NCBI GenBank assembly: GCA_041396125.1
Contig: JAWKZG010000002.1
Span: 620,001 to 684,000 of the forward strand
Reading direction: 5' to 3'
DNA from: JAWKZG01 sp041396125
Lineage (GTDB): Bacteria > Pseudomonadota > Gammaproteobacteria > Competibacterales > Competibacteraceae
DNA length: 64,000 nt
Under the pieces are notes generated by a model. That model was not told the origin of the DNA. It ran no database searches and saw only the letters and a list, made by a program, of their open reading frames with translations. Of this stretch, positions 21,213 through 29,785 are shown in pieces (position 1 is the first letter of the stretch; each line of letters starts with the position of its first letter). Position numbers and translations under genes: made by a program.

Positions 21213-22401
21213 ATGCGTATTTTTCGTATGAGTTCGGGGGTGGTTGCTGTTTGTGCCATCTTGCTGGCGGGTTGTGGCCCCAGCGAGATGGAACAACAAT
21301 TAAGCAATCAGAACAAAGCTCTGAGTGTAGAGTTGGAGGCTTTGCGTAAAGAACACAATGATCAGAAAGCGGCCCTGGAGCAGGCTAACAGCGAACTGGC
21401 CAGTGTTCGTCAGGAGCTGGAAACCCAGCAACAGCAGCTGACTGAAGCGCAGGCGCAGACCGTTGCTCAGGAAGATGCCCTGAAATCTGCTCAGGCCGAG
21501 GTTGCGGCCAGCCAGGAAAAAGCCACCGGGCTGGAAACCCAGTTGCAGCAGCTAGCCGCACAGTTGGTCGAGATTCAGCAGCAGGCTGAACAGGCCGAGC
21601 AGGCCAAGTCACAGCTTGAAGCCCAACTCAGTGAGGCGCAGGCAGCAGCCCAGAGCCAATTGGCCGAGCAGGAAAAAGCATTGCAGGATGCCGAGGCCGG
21701 TTTCCAGCAAAGTCTGGCCGATGCCCAGGCACAACTGGCGCAGGCGCAGCAGCGGATTGCTGAAATGGAAGCCAATCTGGCTACTGCTGAACAGCAGTTG
21801 CAGAAGACCAGCAGTGAACGTGATACCAGCACGGCGCAATGGCAGGCTGTACAGGAGCAGCTGGCCGCTGCCCAGGCGGAGCTGGAACAAGCCCAGGCGG
21901 CGCAACAAGAACTGCAGGCCCAGGTTGCCAAGCTGGAAGAGCAGGCAGGTGCCAGTGCGCAAACCATCGAGCAGTTGACCCAGGCCCGTGATGACTTGCA
22001 GGCCCAGGTTGCCACACTGGAAGAGCAGGCAGGTGTCAGTGCGCAAACTATTGAGCAGTTGACCCAGGCCGTGATGACTTACAGGCCCAGGTTGCCAAGC
22101 TGGAAGAGCAGGCGGGTGTCAGTGCGCAACCATCGAGCAACTGACCCAGGCCCGTGATGACTTCAGGCTCAGGTTGCCAAGCTGAAGAGCAGCGGTGTCA
22201 GTGCGCAAACCACGAGCAACCCAGGCCCGTGATGACTTGCAGGCTCAGGTTGCCAAGCTGGAAGAGCAGGCGGGTGTCAGTGCGCAAACCATCGAGCAAC
22301 TGACCCAGGCCCGTGATGCGCTGCAAGCCGAGTTAGACGAGATCAAGGCCCAACAGCCAGCGGATGCCAGCACAACGGAAGCCACAACAAACTCACAGTA
22401 A
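21213..22401 (+). CDS. coiled-coil lipoprotein with 84-bp tandem repeats, frameshifted in the repeats
   Basis: The start at 21213 follows CAGGAGATAG and encodes a lipoprotein signal peptide with lipobox LLAG-C near residue 23. The mature part is almost entirely Gln/Glu/Ala/Leu heptads and should form a long coiled coil from the membrane into the periplasm. Residues from about 237 onward are five tandem 28-residue repeats of the type QVAKLEEQAGVSAQTIEQLT. Deletions inside repeats 2 to 4 break the frame, giving an early stop at 22157; the true frame resumes at 22195 and ends with EIKAQQPADASTTEATTNSQ. Coiled-coil lipoproteins of this sort act as spacers or cell-wall anchors, but no specific function can be claimed. 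Confidence 0.8.
21921..22329 (+). repeat. 84-bp tandem repeat, five copies
   Basis: Copies start at 21921, 22005, 22088, 22170 and 22246, with lengths 84, 83, 82, 76 and 84 bp. The first, second and last code for 28-residue coiled-coil units. The short copies differ from the others mainly by missing bases, including two one-base losses in the third copy and about eight lost bases in the fourth. Each loss breaks the frame. Confidence 0.9.
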
Positions 22402-22450
22402 TCTCTCGCAGTAGGGCCAGATGATGTTATTCGTCTGGCTGCTGCAATTT

Positions 22451-22485
22451 AAAAAAGCTCGCAAAAAAATCATGCGAGCTTTTTT
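22451..22485. terminator. rho-independent terminator
   Basis: AAAAAAGCTCGC at 22451-22462 and GCGAGCTTTTTT at 22474-22485 form a 12-bp stem with an 11-base loop. The GC core with a T-run makes a good intrinsic terminator for the lipoprotein gene 50 bp upstream; the A-run also lets it work on the other strand. Confidence 0.9.
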
Positions 22486-22512
22486 GCTAACTCTGAACGT
22501 CCTTCTATTTTT

Positions 22513-23352
22513 TTGAATTCTACAATTTTGTTACTGGTGCTTCTGGCTGCATTTCTGCATGCGAGCTGGAACGCTTTGGTCAAGGTCGGCGGTGACGGCC
22601 TGGTGCGTCTGGGCATCATCAATATGACAGCGTCTCTTTGCTGTGTGCCGTTGCTGTTTATAGCTGATTTCCCGGCTGCCGCCAGCTGGCCGTATCTGGC
22701 TGCCTCAATATTGATCCACCAGGCTTATTATGTCTTTCTGATACAAGGTTATCGCTTTGGCGATCTGTCCCTGGTGTATCCCATTGCCCGTGGTGTAGCA
22801 CCGTTACTGGTTGCCATTGGCGGCTATATTCTGGCGGGCGAAACCCTGAATGCCACAGGGATCGGGGCTGTATTATTGATTTGCGCTGCGATTTTCAGTC
22901 TGGCTTTCGAGCCAGGACGAGCAGCGGGTTCGAAAGCCGTTTTTTTTGCACTGTGTACGGGCGCAGCTATTGCCGCTTACACCGTTTGCGATGGTATCGG
23001 CGGTCGATTGGCAGGCGATGTGATGGGTTATATTGCCTGGCTGTTTTTTCTGGAAGGGCCACCGATATTTCTTTTCGCACTATGGCTGCGGCGCCGGGCG
23101 CTGTTGCAGAGTCTAAGTAGCAACGGTCTGGCAGGTGTGGCAGGTGGAGCGTTTGCGGTTACGGCGTATGGTCTGGTGATTTGGGCCATGAGCACTACGC
23201 CCATGACCTATGTATCTGCAGTGCGCGAAACCAGCGTGTTAATTGCGGCGCTGATCGGTACCCGCTTAATGCGGGAACCAGCCGCCGCGCGCCGCACGCT
23301 GGCAGCGGTAGTTGTGATAATTGGCGTTGTAGCGTTGCAAATGGGGCGTTAG
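22513..23352 (+). CDS. EamA/DMT-superfamily transporter
   Basis: A 279-residue membrane protein with about ten hydrophobic helices in two EamA halves (first half from LLLVLLAAFLHASWNALVKV, second from ALCTGAAIAAYTVCDGIGGR). The HASWNALVK motif and the LVYPIARGVAPLL segment are typical of drug/metabolite transporters that export small metabolites. The substrate is unknown. The start is a TTG at 22513 with no clear ribosome site, and no in-frame ATG near it would keep the first helix, so the start is uncertain. The stop overlaps the stop of the convergent SDR gene by four bases. Confidence 0.85.
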   Translation: MNSTILLLVLLAAFLHASWNALVKVGGDGLVRLGIINMTASLCCVPLLFIADFPAAASWPYLAASILIHQAYYVFLIQGYRFGDLSLVYPIARGVAPLLVAIGGYILAGETLNATGIGAVLLICAAIFSLAFEPGRAAGSKAVFFALCTGAAIAAYTVCDGIGGRLAGDVMGYIAWLFFLEGPPIFLFALWLRRRALLQSLSSNGLAGVAGGAFAVTAYGLVIWAMSTTPMTYVSAVRETSVLIAALIGTRLMREPAAARRTLAAVVVIIGVVALQMGR

Positions 23353-24137
23353 CTGTTATTCCAGGCCTGACCACCATCAACAGTAAACTCGGCACCATTA
23401 ATATGATCAGCAGCCGGGGACGCCAGAAATACCGCCATATTGGCAATATCCTGGATTTCACCCAGCCGCCCGAGCGGAATTGTCGCTATGGCCTGAGCCA
23501 TTTTCCCTTGTTGTTCAACCAGTCGTTCGGCCCCTTCAGTGTTGCTGATCAGGCCCGGCGCAATCGCATTGACGCGGATGCCGAGCGGTCCCCATTCCAC
23601 CGCCAGTGTGCGGGTAAGCGAAAGAATGCCGGCCTTGGCTGCCGCCGCATGTGCGCAACCCGGCCAGCCGCGTACAGTGCGGGTCATGGTGATATTGATA
23701 ATACGTCCCCCGAAGCGCGATGCCGACAAGGCCTGAAAGGCCGCTTTGGAGCAATGAAAGGTGCCATTCAGATCGATATCGATCACCGTTTTCCAGGCAT
23801 TGGAGGACAGTTCCGCCGTCGGGCATATGAAATTGCCAGCCGCATTATTGACTAAAATATCCACGCCACCAAAACACTCGACGGTTTCGGCAATAGCGGC
23901 TTCGACGGCCTCGTAGTCACGCACATCAAGCTGAATGTACCTGGCTTCGCCCTTGGCTTTGCCGATGTTTTTGACTGCCTTGGCCAGATTGTCCTTGTTG
24001 CGGCTGGCGATCATGACTTTCGCACCCAGTTCCGCATAATAATGGGCGATGCCGTAACCGATTCCGGTCGCGCCGCCCGTAATAAAAGCTACCCGCTCGT
24101 TCAAGGGGTTGTTTAGCGCTTGTTTTTTTGTTGCCAT
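23349..24137 (-). CDS. SDR-family oxidoreductase, 2,4-dienoyl-CoA reductase-like
   Basis: A 262-residue short-chain dehydrogenase. The cofactor loop is TGGATGIGYGIA near residue 20-31, followed by NNAAGNF and the C-terminal FTVDGGQAW. At the usual Ser-Tyr-Lys site the tyrosine position is histidine and the lysine is kept (CAHAAAAKAGILS). That replacement and the NFICPTAELS segment are features of peroxisomal/mitochondrial-type 2,4-dienoyl-CoA reductases, so reduction of dienoyl-CoA in unsaturated fatty acid oxidation is the likely role. It lies 54 bp downstream of a second SDR gene in the same direction. Confidence 0.8.
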   Translation of the reverse strand: MATKKQALNNPLNERVAFITGGATGIGYGIAHYYAELGAKVMIASRNKDNLAKAVKNIGKAKGEARYIQLDVRDYEAVEAAIAETVECFGGVDILVNNAAGNFICPTAELSSNAWKTVIDIDLNGTFHCSKAAFQALSASRFGGRIINITMTRTVRGWPGCAHAAAAKAGILSLTRTLAVEWGPLGIRVNAIAPGLISNTEGAERLVEQQGKMAQAIATIPLGRLGEIQDIANMAVFLASPAADHINGAEFTVDGGQAWNNS

Positions 24138-24191
24138 TCAGTCTACTGATCCCATTAGAGTTATCCCGTTCGAGCCGGCCTTTGCTCAGGG

Positions 24192-24959
24192 TTAAAAAAC
24201 ATTAACCGAAAAACCGCCATCTACAGGAATAGCGGTGCCGGTGATGAAATCCGAGGCAGGGCTTGATAGAAATACCGCGATACCGCGGAAATCATCGATA
24301 ACCCCCCAGCGATTAGCCGGCGTTTTGGCGAGCACTTTATCATACAGACCGTCAACCTGCTCACGTGCCTTTTGCGTCAGGGCCGTGTCGATCCAGCCAG
24401 GCAGAAAACAGTTGACCTGGATATTATCTTCCGCCCAGGCGGTTGCCAGCGATTTGGTTAGCTGGACGATACCGCCCTTGGAAGCAGCATAGGCAGCGCC
24501 CCAGGGGGATCCGAACAAAGACAGCATCGAACCGTTGTTCAGAATCTTGCCGCCGCCGCCTTGTTTCATAATTGGATAGCAGGCCTGACTACACAGCATG
24601 GCGCTGCTCAGGTTGGTGTCCAGCACCAGATGCCAGTCTTGTTCGGTCAGGTCTTCCGGGCGCTTGCGCACACTGGTGCCGGCATTATTGACCAGAATAT
24701 CAATGCGACCGCAGCGCTCCTGTACCTGCTGCACCATATTTTGTACCGATTGCTGCTCAACCACATCACAGCTGACCGCAAAAGCTGTACCGCCCAGCGC
24801 TTGCAGGTCCTCGACAGCGGCGGCGGATTTTTCTGCATTACGGGCCGCGACAGCAACCGTTGCACCAGCCTGTACCAGACCGCGCGCCATACCCAGACCG
24901 ATACCGCTATTACCGCCGGTGACAATAGCTACTTTTCCGCTGAGGTCAAACAAAGTCAT
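24192..24959 (-). CDS. SDR-family oxidoreductase
   Basis: A 255-residue classical short-chain dehydrogenase. The cofactor motif is TGGNSGIGLGMA, NNAG is at NNAGTSVRK, the catalytic Tyr and Lys are in YAASKGG, and the C-terminus has IPVDGGFSVNVF. It resembles glucose/2-deoxygluconate dehydrogenase-type SDRs, but the substrate cannot be assigned. A canonical catalytic set here contrasts with the altered one in the neighbouring SDR. The ATG at 24959 is preceded by GGAGAATC. Confidence 0.85.
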   Translation of the reverse strand: MTLFDLSGKVAIVTGGNSGIGLGMARGLVQAGATVAVAARNAEKSAAAVEDLQALGGTAFAVSCDVVEQQSVQNMVQQVQERCGRIDILVNNAGTSVRKRPEDLTEQDWHLVLDTNLSSAMLCSQACYPIMKQGGGGKILNNGSMLSLFGSPWGAAYAASKGGIVQLTKSLATAWAEDNIQVNCFLPGWIDTALTQKAREQVDGLYDKVLAKTPANRWGVIDDFRGIAVFLSSPASDFITGTAIPVDGGFSVNVF

Positions 24960-25163
24960 TATGATTCTCCAAGGTGTAGGGGTGTGAAAAGGAACTCAAA
25001 GAAGCCTTATGATATCTTAACAGCCACAGCCAGCCTGCTGGCAGCCCGAAAAAACCACTCCAAAAACCGCTATCGAAAGAGCTGCTGGACGTTGTTTTGA
25101 AGGCAGGCCTTGCCGGCTGATCATAAATTGCAAACTGATAGTTAGCATACTGGAGTTTAACAA

Positions 25164-25469
25164 GTGGACAAACAAACCCAAACCGAACTGGAAGCGGCAG
25201 CATTTCGCCGCCTGGTACAGCATCTGCGTGAAAATACCGAGGTGCAGAATATTGATCTGATGAATCTGGCCGGATTTTGCCGTAACTGCCTGTCAAAATG
25301 GTATCGCGCGGCGGCCGAAGAGAAGGGACTGACGATGGATTACGAGCAGGCTCGTGAAATCATCTACGGCATGCCGTACTCGGAATGGAAAGAAAAGTAT
25401 CAGAAAGAGGCCTCGAAAGAGCAACAGGATGCCTTTAAGGACGCGATACAGAAAGTGGAGCATTCTTAA
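25164..25469 (+). CDS. DUF1244 family protein
   Basis: A 101-residue cytoplasmic protein of the DUF1244 family. Typical features are AFRRLVQHLRENTEVQNIDL, the conserved NLAGFCRNCLSKWY segment with two cysteines, and EIIYGMPYSEWK. The function is unknown. The GTG start at 25164 has GGAG eight bases upstream. A perfect palindromic terminator follows 44 bp after the stop. Confidence 0.88.
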   Translation: MDKQTQTELEAAAFRRLVQHLRENTEVQNIDLMNLAGFCRNCLSKWYRAAAEEKGLTMDYEQAREIIYGMPYSEWKEKYQKEASKEQQDAFKDAIQKVEHS

Positions 25470-25513
25470 AAAAACCGGCCTGAAAAGCCTGACCTGAAAA
25501 ATTTGACCCGAAT

Positions 25514-25543
25514 AATAAAACCGCCAAATTTGGCGGTTTTATT
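25514..25543. terminator. bidirectional rho-independent terminator
   Basis: A 30-bp perfect palindrome, with stem AATAAAACCGCCAAA and its complement. It has a CCGCC/GGCGG core flanked by A and T runs on both sides, so it can end both the DUF1244 message and the convergent OmpA-like message. Confidence 0.92.
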
Positions 25544-25635
25544 GGTAACCGGCCTGTGCAGATTATATAGGGCCAATTATTCTGGTTTTGCCGACGCGGA
25601 ACGGGTCACCGCGCCAGCGAGTTTCGACAGATTGT

Positions 25636-26205
25636 TTAAGGTGCAATCAAGGCATGCACGGTCACGTCAGCGCGCCGGTTTGCCGCCCGCCCGGCCCGGC
25701 TGCGATTGCTGGCTACCGGTTGTGACTCGCCGGCACCACTGACACTGATCGCGCCAGGCTGAACGCCGTTGATGACCAGATAATCGGCAGTGGTTTGTGC
25801 CCGTTGCACAGACAGTCGCTGATTATAACGGCGCGAACCGATGCTATCCGTATGACCCACCACGCTGGCGCTTTGCGCGATGCCTGCTTTGCCCATGCCG
25901 TAATGTGAATTCAAACCATGTACCCGATGCAGCAGACCGTCCAGTTCGGCCTGCGCAGCACCATCCAGGCGGCTGCGGTCGAAGGCAAAACCTGGCGTTG
26001 CCCGCAGAGTGCTGGGGATACCGTGAATGATCAGGGGTTGCGGTGAATGCCACACGACCGGATGGACATTGTACCGGGTCGGTGGTGGTGCGGGCGGATA
26101 GGATTCGGCGGGTTCGTAGGAATACGGCCCGGCCTGCACCGTACCGGCAAGTCCGAAGGCCCCTGCCAGCAGGCCTATGCAAAACAAATTACGTGATAAT
26201 TTCAT
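25636..26205 (-). CDS. OmpA-family outer membrane protein
   Basis: A 189-residue protein with a signal peptide (LLAGAFGLAGTVQAG, cleavage near residue 26), a proline/tyrosine-rich linker (YSYEPAESYPPAPPPT) and a C-terminal OmpA/MotB-like peptidoglycan-binding domain. The domain runs from FAFDRSRLDGAAQAEL through VVGHTDSIGSRRYNQRLSVQ to ANRRADVTVHAL. There is no beta-barrel, so it is probably a periplasmic, peptidoglycan-associated protein. It is convergent with the DUF1244 gene across the terminator. Confidence 0.85.
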   Translation of the reverse strand: MKLSRNLFCIGLLAGAFGLAGTVQAGPYSYEPAESYPPAPPPTRYNVHPVVWHSPQPLIIHGIPSTLRATPGFAFDRSRLDGAAQAELDGLLHRVHGLNSHYGMGKAGIAQSASVVGHTDSIGSRRYNQRLSVQRAQTTADYLVINGVQPGAISVSGAGESQPVASNRSRAGRAANRRADVTVHALIAP

Positions 26206-26274
26206 TGTGACTGCTCCTGTTTAAACTACCATGGCACGATGAATAACAGCAGGAAGTATAGTCGATCCCGACGC

Positions 26275-27048
26275 TTAGCGGTTTTTCCACTGGGCCGGGC
26301 GTTTTTCCGCAAACGCCGCCATACCTTCTTTCTGATCTTCGCTGGCGAAGGCAGCGTAGAACAACCGGCGTTCGTAACGCACCCCTTCTGCCAGGGTGGT
26401 CTCGTAGGCGCGGTTGACCGATTCCTTCGCCATAAAAAGAGCTACCCGAGATTTATCGGCAATTGCCTGGGCGGTTTTAATGGCTTCACTGAGCAGCTCA
26501 GCGACCGGTATGATGCGGCTGACCAGACCTGCGCGTTCGGCTTCCTGGGCATCCATCATACGTCCGGTCAGGCACATTTCCATGGCCTTTGATTTACCTA
26601 CGCTGCGGGTGAGGCGCTGAGTGCCGCCCGCACCGGGCAAAATACCGAGATTGATCTCAGGCTGGCCGAATTTGGCATTATCGGCAGCCAGGATAAAGTC
26701 GCACATCATGGCCAGCTCGCAGCCGCCACCCAGGGCGTAGCCCGATACGGCCGCAAGTACGGGTTTGCGGCAGTGAGTAACGCGCTCCCAGGTTTGAAAG
26801 CGGTCGGGTACGTACATATCCATGGCACTGGCGTGTTGCATCTCTTTGATGTCGGCCCCGGCGGCAAAGGCTTTTTCGCTGCCTGTAATCACCATGGCAC
26901 CGATGGCATCATCCTGCTCGAAGGCCTCCAGCGCCTGGGCGAGTTCCGTCATCAGCGCCTGGTTGAGCGCGTTCAGTGCGTGCGGGCGGTTGAGCGTAAT
27001 CAGCCCGACATTATTACGTTGCTCGACCAGAATAAATTCATATGTCAT
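26275..27048 (-). CDS. enoyl-CoA hydratase
   Basis: A 257-residue crotonase-family enzyme that hydrates 2-enoyl-CoA in beta-oxidation. The oxyanion loop AFAAGADIKEM and the catalytic glutamates in YALGGGCELAMMCD and QPEINLGILPGAGGTQRL are present, matching short-chain enoyl-CoA hydratase. The second ATG (27048) is preferred because GGAG lies seven bases upstream; a first ATG at 27054 sits too close to it. It stands alone, 69 bp from the OmpA-like gene. Confidence 0.9.
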   Translation of the reverse strand: MTYEFILVEQRNNVGLITLNRPHALNALNQALMTELAQALEAFEQDDAIGAMVITGSEKAFAAGADIKEMQHASAMDMYVPDRFQTWERVTHCRKPVLAAVSGYALGGGCELAMMCDFILAADNAKFGQPEINLGILPGAGGTQRLTRSVGKSKAMEMCLTGRMMDAQEAERAGLVSRIIPVAELLSEAIKTAQAIADKSRVALFMAKESVNRAYETTLAEGVRYERRLFYAAFASEDQKEGMAAFAEKRPAQWKNR

Positions 27049-27140
27049 TTGCATACTCCACTAGTACAGATTACCGGTTGTGCGGCGATTGTTGCCATTG
27101 ACGCCCGACCTGCAATACATACGCAGGACTGGCAATCGAA

Positions 27141-27178
27141 AGAGACTCGCATGATGATTTATTGCGATGCGGGTCTTT
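27141..27178. terminator. probable terminator of the histidine kinase operon
   Basis: AGAGACTCGCAT (27141-27152) and ATGCGGGTCTTT (27167-27178) form a 12-bp stem with two wobble pairs and a 14-base loop. It lies about 50 bp past the kinase stop. A short T-run follows on the plus side; the T-run on the minus side is weaker. Confidence 0.5.
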
Positions 27179-27228
27179 ATACCTAATCAGCGGGGGTTTT
27201 TAAAACGGCTTTTATTGGCGTTACCGTG

Positions 27229-28577
27229 TCAATGCGGCAGCAGAACCCGGATACAGGCACCGCCGAGCTCGCTTTGCGTGATAGCCAGTTCGCCTTGATA
27301 CACGTCTCGCACGATATCACTGACGACTGCCAATCCGATGCCGTGGCCAGGGGTGGAGGGATCGGCCCGACCGCCTCGGGCCAGGATTCGTTCGCGCTGA
27401 TCCGGCGGTATGCCGGGGCCATCATCCTCAACTTGCAGTATGACATCGCCGTCAGCCTGCCGGGAAGCCAGAATACGAACGTTATGACGCGCCCATTTGC
27501 AGGCATTGTCGGTCAGATTGCCCAGCACTTCCAGCAGATCGCCTTCATCACCCCGAAAAACCAGCTCGGGCGGAACCAGCAGTTCAAAGTGGAGTTGTTT
27601 GGCGGCGTAAACCTTGCTCAGGGTATCGCGGATTTTGCTGGCATAATCAGCCACTGACAGGGGCGCGGACAAGGCCATGCGACCCGAGGCGGCAGCGCGC
27701 TGCAACTGGTATTCAACGGTTTTGTTCATACGTTCGACCTGGCTGCGTACGGTCGCGTGCAGGTCCTCGGCGGAATGGTGTTTACTGGCTGCACTGCTCA
27801 GCACCGCCAGCGGGGTTTTCAGACTGTGCGCTAGATCGCCCAGCGCATTACGGTAGCGTTGCAGATGGGTACGACTTTGTTTCACCAGCGCATTCAGATT
27901 TGTGGTCAGGGGTTGCAGTTCACGTGGATAGCGGCCGGTCAGCTCGCTGCGCTGGCCAGCCTCGATCTCGACCACTTCGCGCGCCACTTGCCGCAGCGGC
28001 TGTAAAGACCAGCGCAGAATCAGCACTTGTGCCAGGGTAAGAAAAACCCCGGCTGCCAGCAGCCAGAACCAGAGACTGCGGCGGAAGCTGTTGACCTGGG
28101 CCTGCAGATTGGATTCGTTCTCCGCGACCCAGAATGTGTAACCCCGGTAGTCATTCGGGTTGAGCTCCCAGGCAATCGAAAAACCAAACGTTAATAAATC
28201 CGCCCGACCCGGAGTGTGGACCAGACCGAAATAGCCGTTGCCGCGGGCCGGGGCAGATGGCAGCGCCGGCAGCGGCTGACCAGCAGGGAATCGGACCGCC
28301 AGACCGTATGGCCCTGATGATCCAGCACCATGGCATACAGCCCGGAATCCGGCACCAGAAAACGCACTTCTGGTAGTGCTTTGGGCAGTTGAAGCTGCTG
28401 CTGGGCGTCCATATTGGCGGCACCTAACAGCATATATACCTGTGCTTGCAGACGTTCCCGCACCGCATTATAGGCACTGTCGCGGAAGGCTTTATCCAGC
28501 GCCAGACCGGTCAGACCGAAAAAAGCCACGATGACCACGCTTGCCGCAATCAGCAAGCGCGCAGTGATTGACCTCAT
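27229..28577 (-). CDS. sensor histidine kinase (PhoQ/QseC-like), one frameshift
   Basis: A membrane sensor kinase of about 449 residues. A first transmembrane helix is at residues 8-28, followed by a periplasmic sensor region, a second helix (LWFWLLAAGVFLTLAQVLIL), a HAMP-like linker, the phospho-acceptor box LGDLAHSLKTPLAVLSS, and an HATPase domain with N box (NLTDNACKWA), DDGPGIP and GHGIGLAVV. The first frame (28577-28191) breaks near 28281 after WRSDSLLV; the true continuation QPLPALPSAPARGNGYFGL is in a third frame that joins the 28026-27229 ORF. It follows its response regulator by 20 bp and is probably coupled to it. Confidence 0.85.
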
Positions 28578-28597
28578 GAACAGACTGTCGCGGGGTG

Positions 28598-29281
28598 TCA
28601 GCCGGGTGTGCGGGGCAGGCGCAGACGATAACCACGCCCGCGCAGCGTCTCGATAGGGTTCAGACTGCGATCCGGGTCCAGCTTGCGGCGCAGTCGGCCC
28701 ACCAGAACCTCCAGTACATTGCTGTCCCGGTCCAGCTCTTCTTCGTATAAATGTTCGCTCAGCTCGGTCTTGGAAACCACATCGCCGGCATGGAGCATCA
28801 GGTGCTCGAGCAATTTGTATTCATACGCGGTGACCACGACTTCCTGGCCATTCAGACTGACACTCTGGCTGGCCGTGTCCAGTCCGATCGGGCCACATTG
28901 CAAAGTGGATTGTGCCCAGCCGCTGGCGCGCCGCACCAAGGCGCGTAGACGGGCCAGCAGTTCTTCCATGTGAAACGGCTTGACTAGGTAATCATCTGCA
29001 CCGGCTTCCAGGCCATCGACTTTGTCCTGCCAGCGACCGCGCGCAGTCAGAATAAGGATCGGAAAGGTTTTGCCGAGGCTGCGCAATTCACGGATGACCT
29101 CGATACCGCTCATTATCGGCAGCCCCAGATCAATGATAGCGACGTCCAGTGGGTATTCCTGCCCCAAAAACAGCCCTTCCTGGCCATCGCCTGCGACATC
29201 GACGGCATAGCCGGACTGGCGTAATTGCTGGGCGATATCCTGCCGCAGGGCGGCTTCGTCTTCGATAACTAAAACGCGCAT
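28598..29281 (-). CDS. OmpR/PhoP-family response regulator
   Basis: A 227-residue response regulator. The receiver domain has acidic residues at IEDE, phospho-acceptor Asp51 in IIDLGLP, and Lys100 in LVKPF; the C-terminal winged helix ends ETLRGRGYRLRLP. It is closest in character to PhoP-like regulators paired with PhoQ-type kinases. The gene lies between the PepSY-like gene (24 bp upstream) and the kinase (20 bp downstream), so the three form one operon. Confidence 0.9.
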   Translation of the reverse strand: MRVLVIEDEAALRQDIAQQLRQSGYAVDVAGDGQEGLFLGQEYPLDVAIIDLGLPIMSGIEVIRELRSLGKTFPILILTARGRWQDKVDGLEAGADDYLVKPFHMEELLARLRALVRRASGWAQSTLQCGPIGLDTASQSVSLNGQEVVVTAYEYKLLEHLMLHAGDVVSKTELSEHLYEEELDRDSNVLEVLVGRLRRKLDPDRSLNPIETLRGRGYRLRLPRTPG

Positions 29282-29305
29282 AAGATTAAGCTGTCTGTTC
29301 GCTGT

Positions 29306-29530
29306 TTACTGTGGATTGTAAAACCGGATCTGCACTGTGCCGTTCGGCAACAGGATCTTGACTTCAAAACCTGGCCGGTTGGGTTGACGGCTGGGTTGTA
29401 CACTGAGTACGCGACCGCCGGTTTCGGCACGGGCCATGTCGGCTGCAATATCAGCTGCGTTTTGCGCCCATAAGGCTGATGGACCCAGGCACAACAACAG
29501 ACCCAATAGACTGGAGTAGAAAAACTTCAT
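29306..29530 (-). CDS. small exported PepSY-like protein, first gene of the two-component operon
   Basis: A 74-residue protein starting at the ATG at 29530. It has a signal peptide (MKFFYSSLLGLLLCLGPSAL, cleavage after LWAQ) and a short mature part (ARAETGGRVLSVQ, GFEVKILLPNGTVQIRFYNP) that matches the PepSY fold. Such small periplasmic proteins commonly precede PhoP/PhoQ-type genes and may modulate the sensor. The open frame extends upstream to 29614 but without a signal peptide, so the internal ATG is chosen. Confidence 0.75.
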   Translation of the reverse strand: MKFFYSSLLGLLLCLGPSALWAQNAADIAADMARAETGGRVLSVQPSRQPNRPGFEVKILLPNGTVQIRFYNPQ

Positions 29531-29785
29531 AACGCATTCGCCTGCGTGGTGTTTATTAAAGCTTATTATACCGATGCTTAGATGAATACAGCTTAAACAG
29601 ATGTTTGGATGCATCCCGCTGCATGTGCTGTAACCCTCTTATGCCGCTTTGCACGTTTATATATATAGCAGACTTCATCGGCTTGTGAATTTATCTGTTT
29701 TTCGGGCACACCCGCCATTCAGGCCAAGTTCAGTTGTCGGCGGGTAAAGTGCAAGCATCGACAACGATAGCAAGGAATATCAGTC

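Noticed and set aside
21921..22329. CRISPR-like array
   Set aside because: The repeats are contiguous 84-bp coding units without spacers.
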